Of a stretch of DNA of 8,498 nucleotides, positions 8,488 through 8,498 are shown in pieces; positions within the stretch are counted from its first letter, which is position 1; every line of letters begins with the position of its first letter. The translations under genes and the position numbers were made by a program. Below the pieces are notes generated by a model. It was not told where the DNA came from. It worked only from the letters and a program-made list of their open reading frames with translations, and did not search any database. The stretch is from Clostridia bacterium (GTDB lineage Bacteria; Bacillota_A; Clostridia; Oscillospirales; CAG-272), in the NCBI GenBank assembly GCA_017632155.1, contig JAGBRZ010000098.1:1-8498 (forward strand). The letters are read 5' to 3'.

Positions 8488-8498
8488 AATACTTCCCG

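Overview
The window looks like a chromosomal segment of a low-to-medium GC Gram-positive bacterium, most likely an uncultured member of Clostridia (Oscillospirales-like). The reasons are the sequence style of GyrB and GyrA, purine-rich AAGGA/GGAGG ribosome binding sites, a consensus sigma-A promoter, and AT-rich gene gaps full of short perfect hairpins. The lineage call is inference; no rRNA or other taxonomic marker is present.

Layout. Positions 1-200 are an AT-rich leader without a gene, holding a small heptanucleotide array and a hairpin. A compact + strand operon follows: gyrB (201-2267), a PfkB-family sugar or sugar-phosphate kinase (2271-3416) and gyrA (3374-5848, GTG start, overlapping the kinase by 43 bp). 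The two subunits of DNA gyrase are thus separated by a carbohydrate kinase gene that appears to be translationally tied to both. A convergent gap (5849-6290) holds two stem-loop terminators and a roughly 50-bp imperfect inverted repeat. The ends of that repeat are AGTG-heptad arrays, and they supply the stop codons of both flanking genes. On the - strand, 8147-6291 encodes a GH127-type (DUF1680) glycoside hydrolase with a perfect TTGACA-17-TATAAT promoter just upstream. The last 270 bp are non-coding and packed with palindromes.

Function. GyrA and GyrB form the A2B2 type II topoisomerase that introduces negative supercoils. The kinase belongs to the FruK/LacC-like branch of PfkB and has no obvious role in supercoiling. 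The hydrolase is predicted to be cytoplasmic and to act on plant-type oligosaccharides such as beta-L-arabinofuranosides.

The most interesting points are: (1) a tight cluster of DnaA-box-like nonamers inside the kinase gene, between gyrB and gyrA; (2) the inverted heptad-repeat element that ends both convergent genes; (3) Ala and Gly at the two GyrA positions that normally anchor quinolones; and (4) the gyrB-kinase-gyrA arrangement itself, in which kinase and gyrB share a reading frame and are separated by one stop codon and one sense codon.
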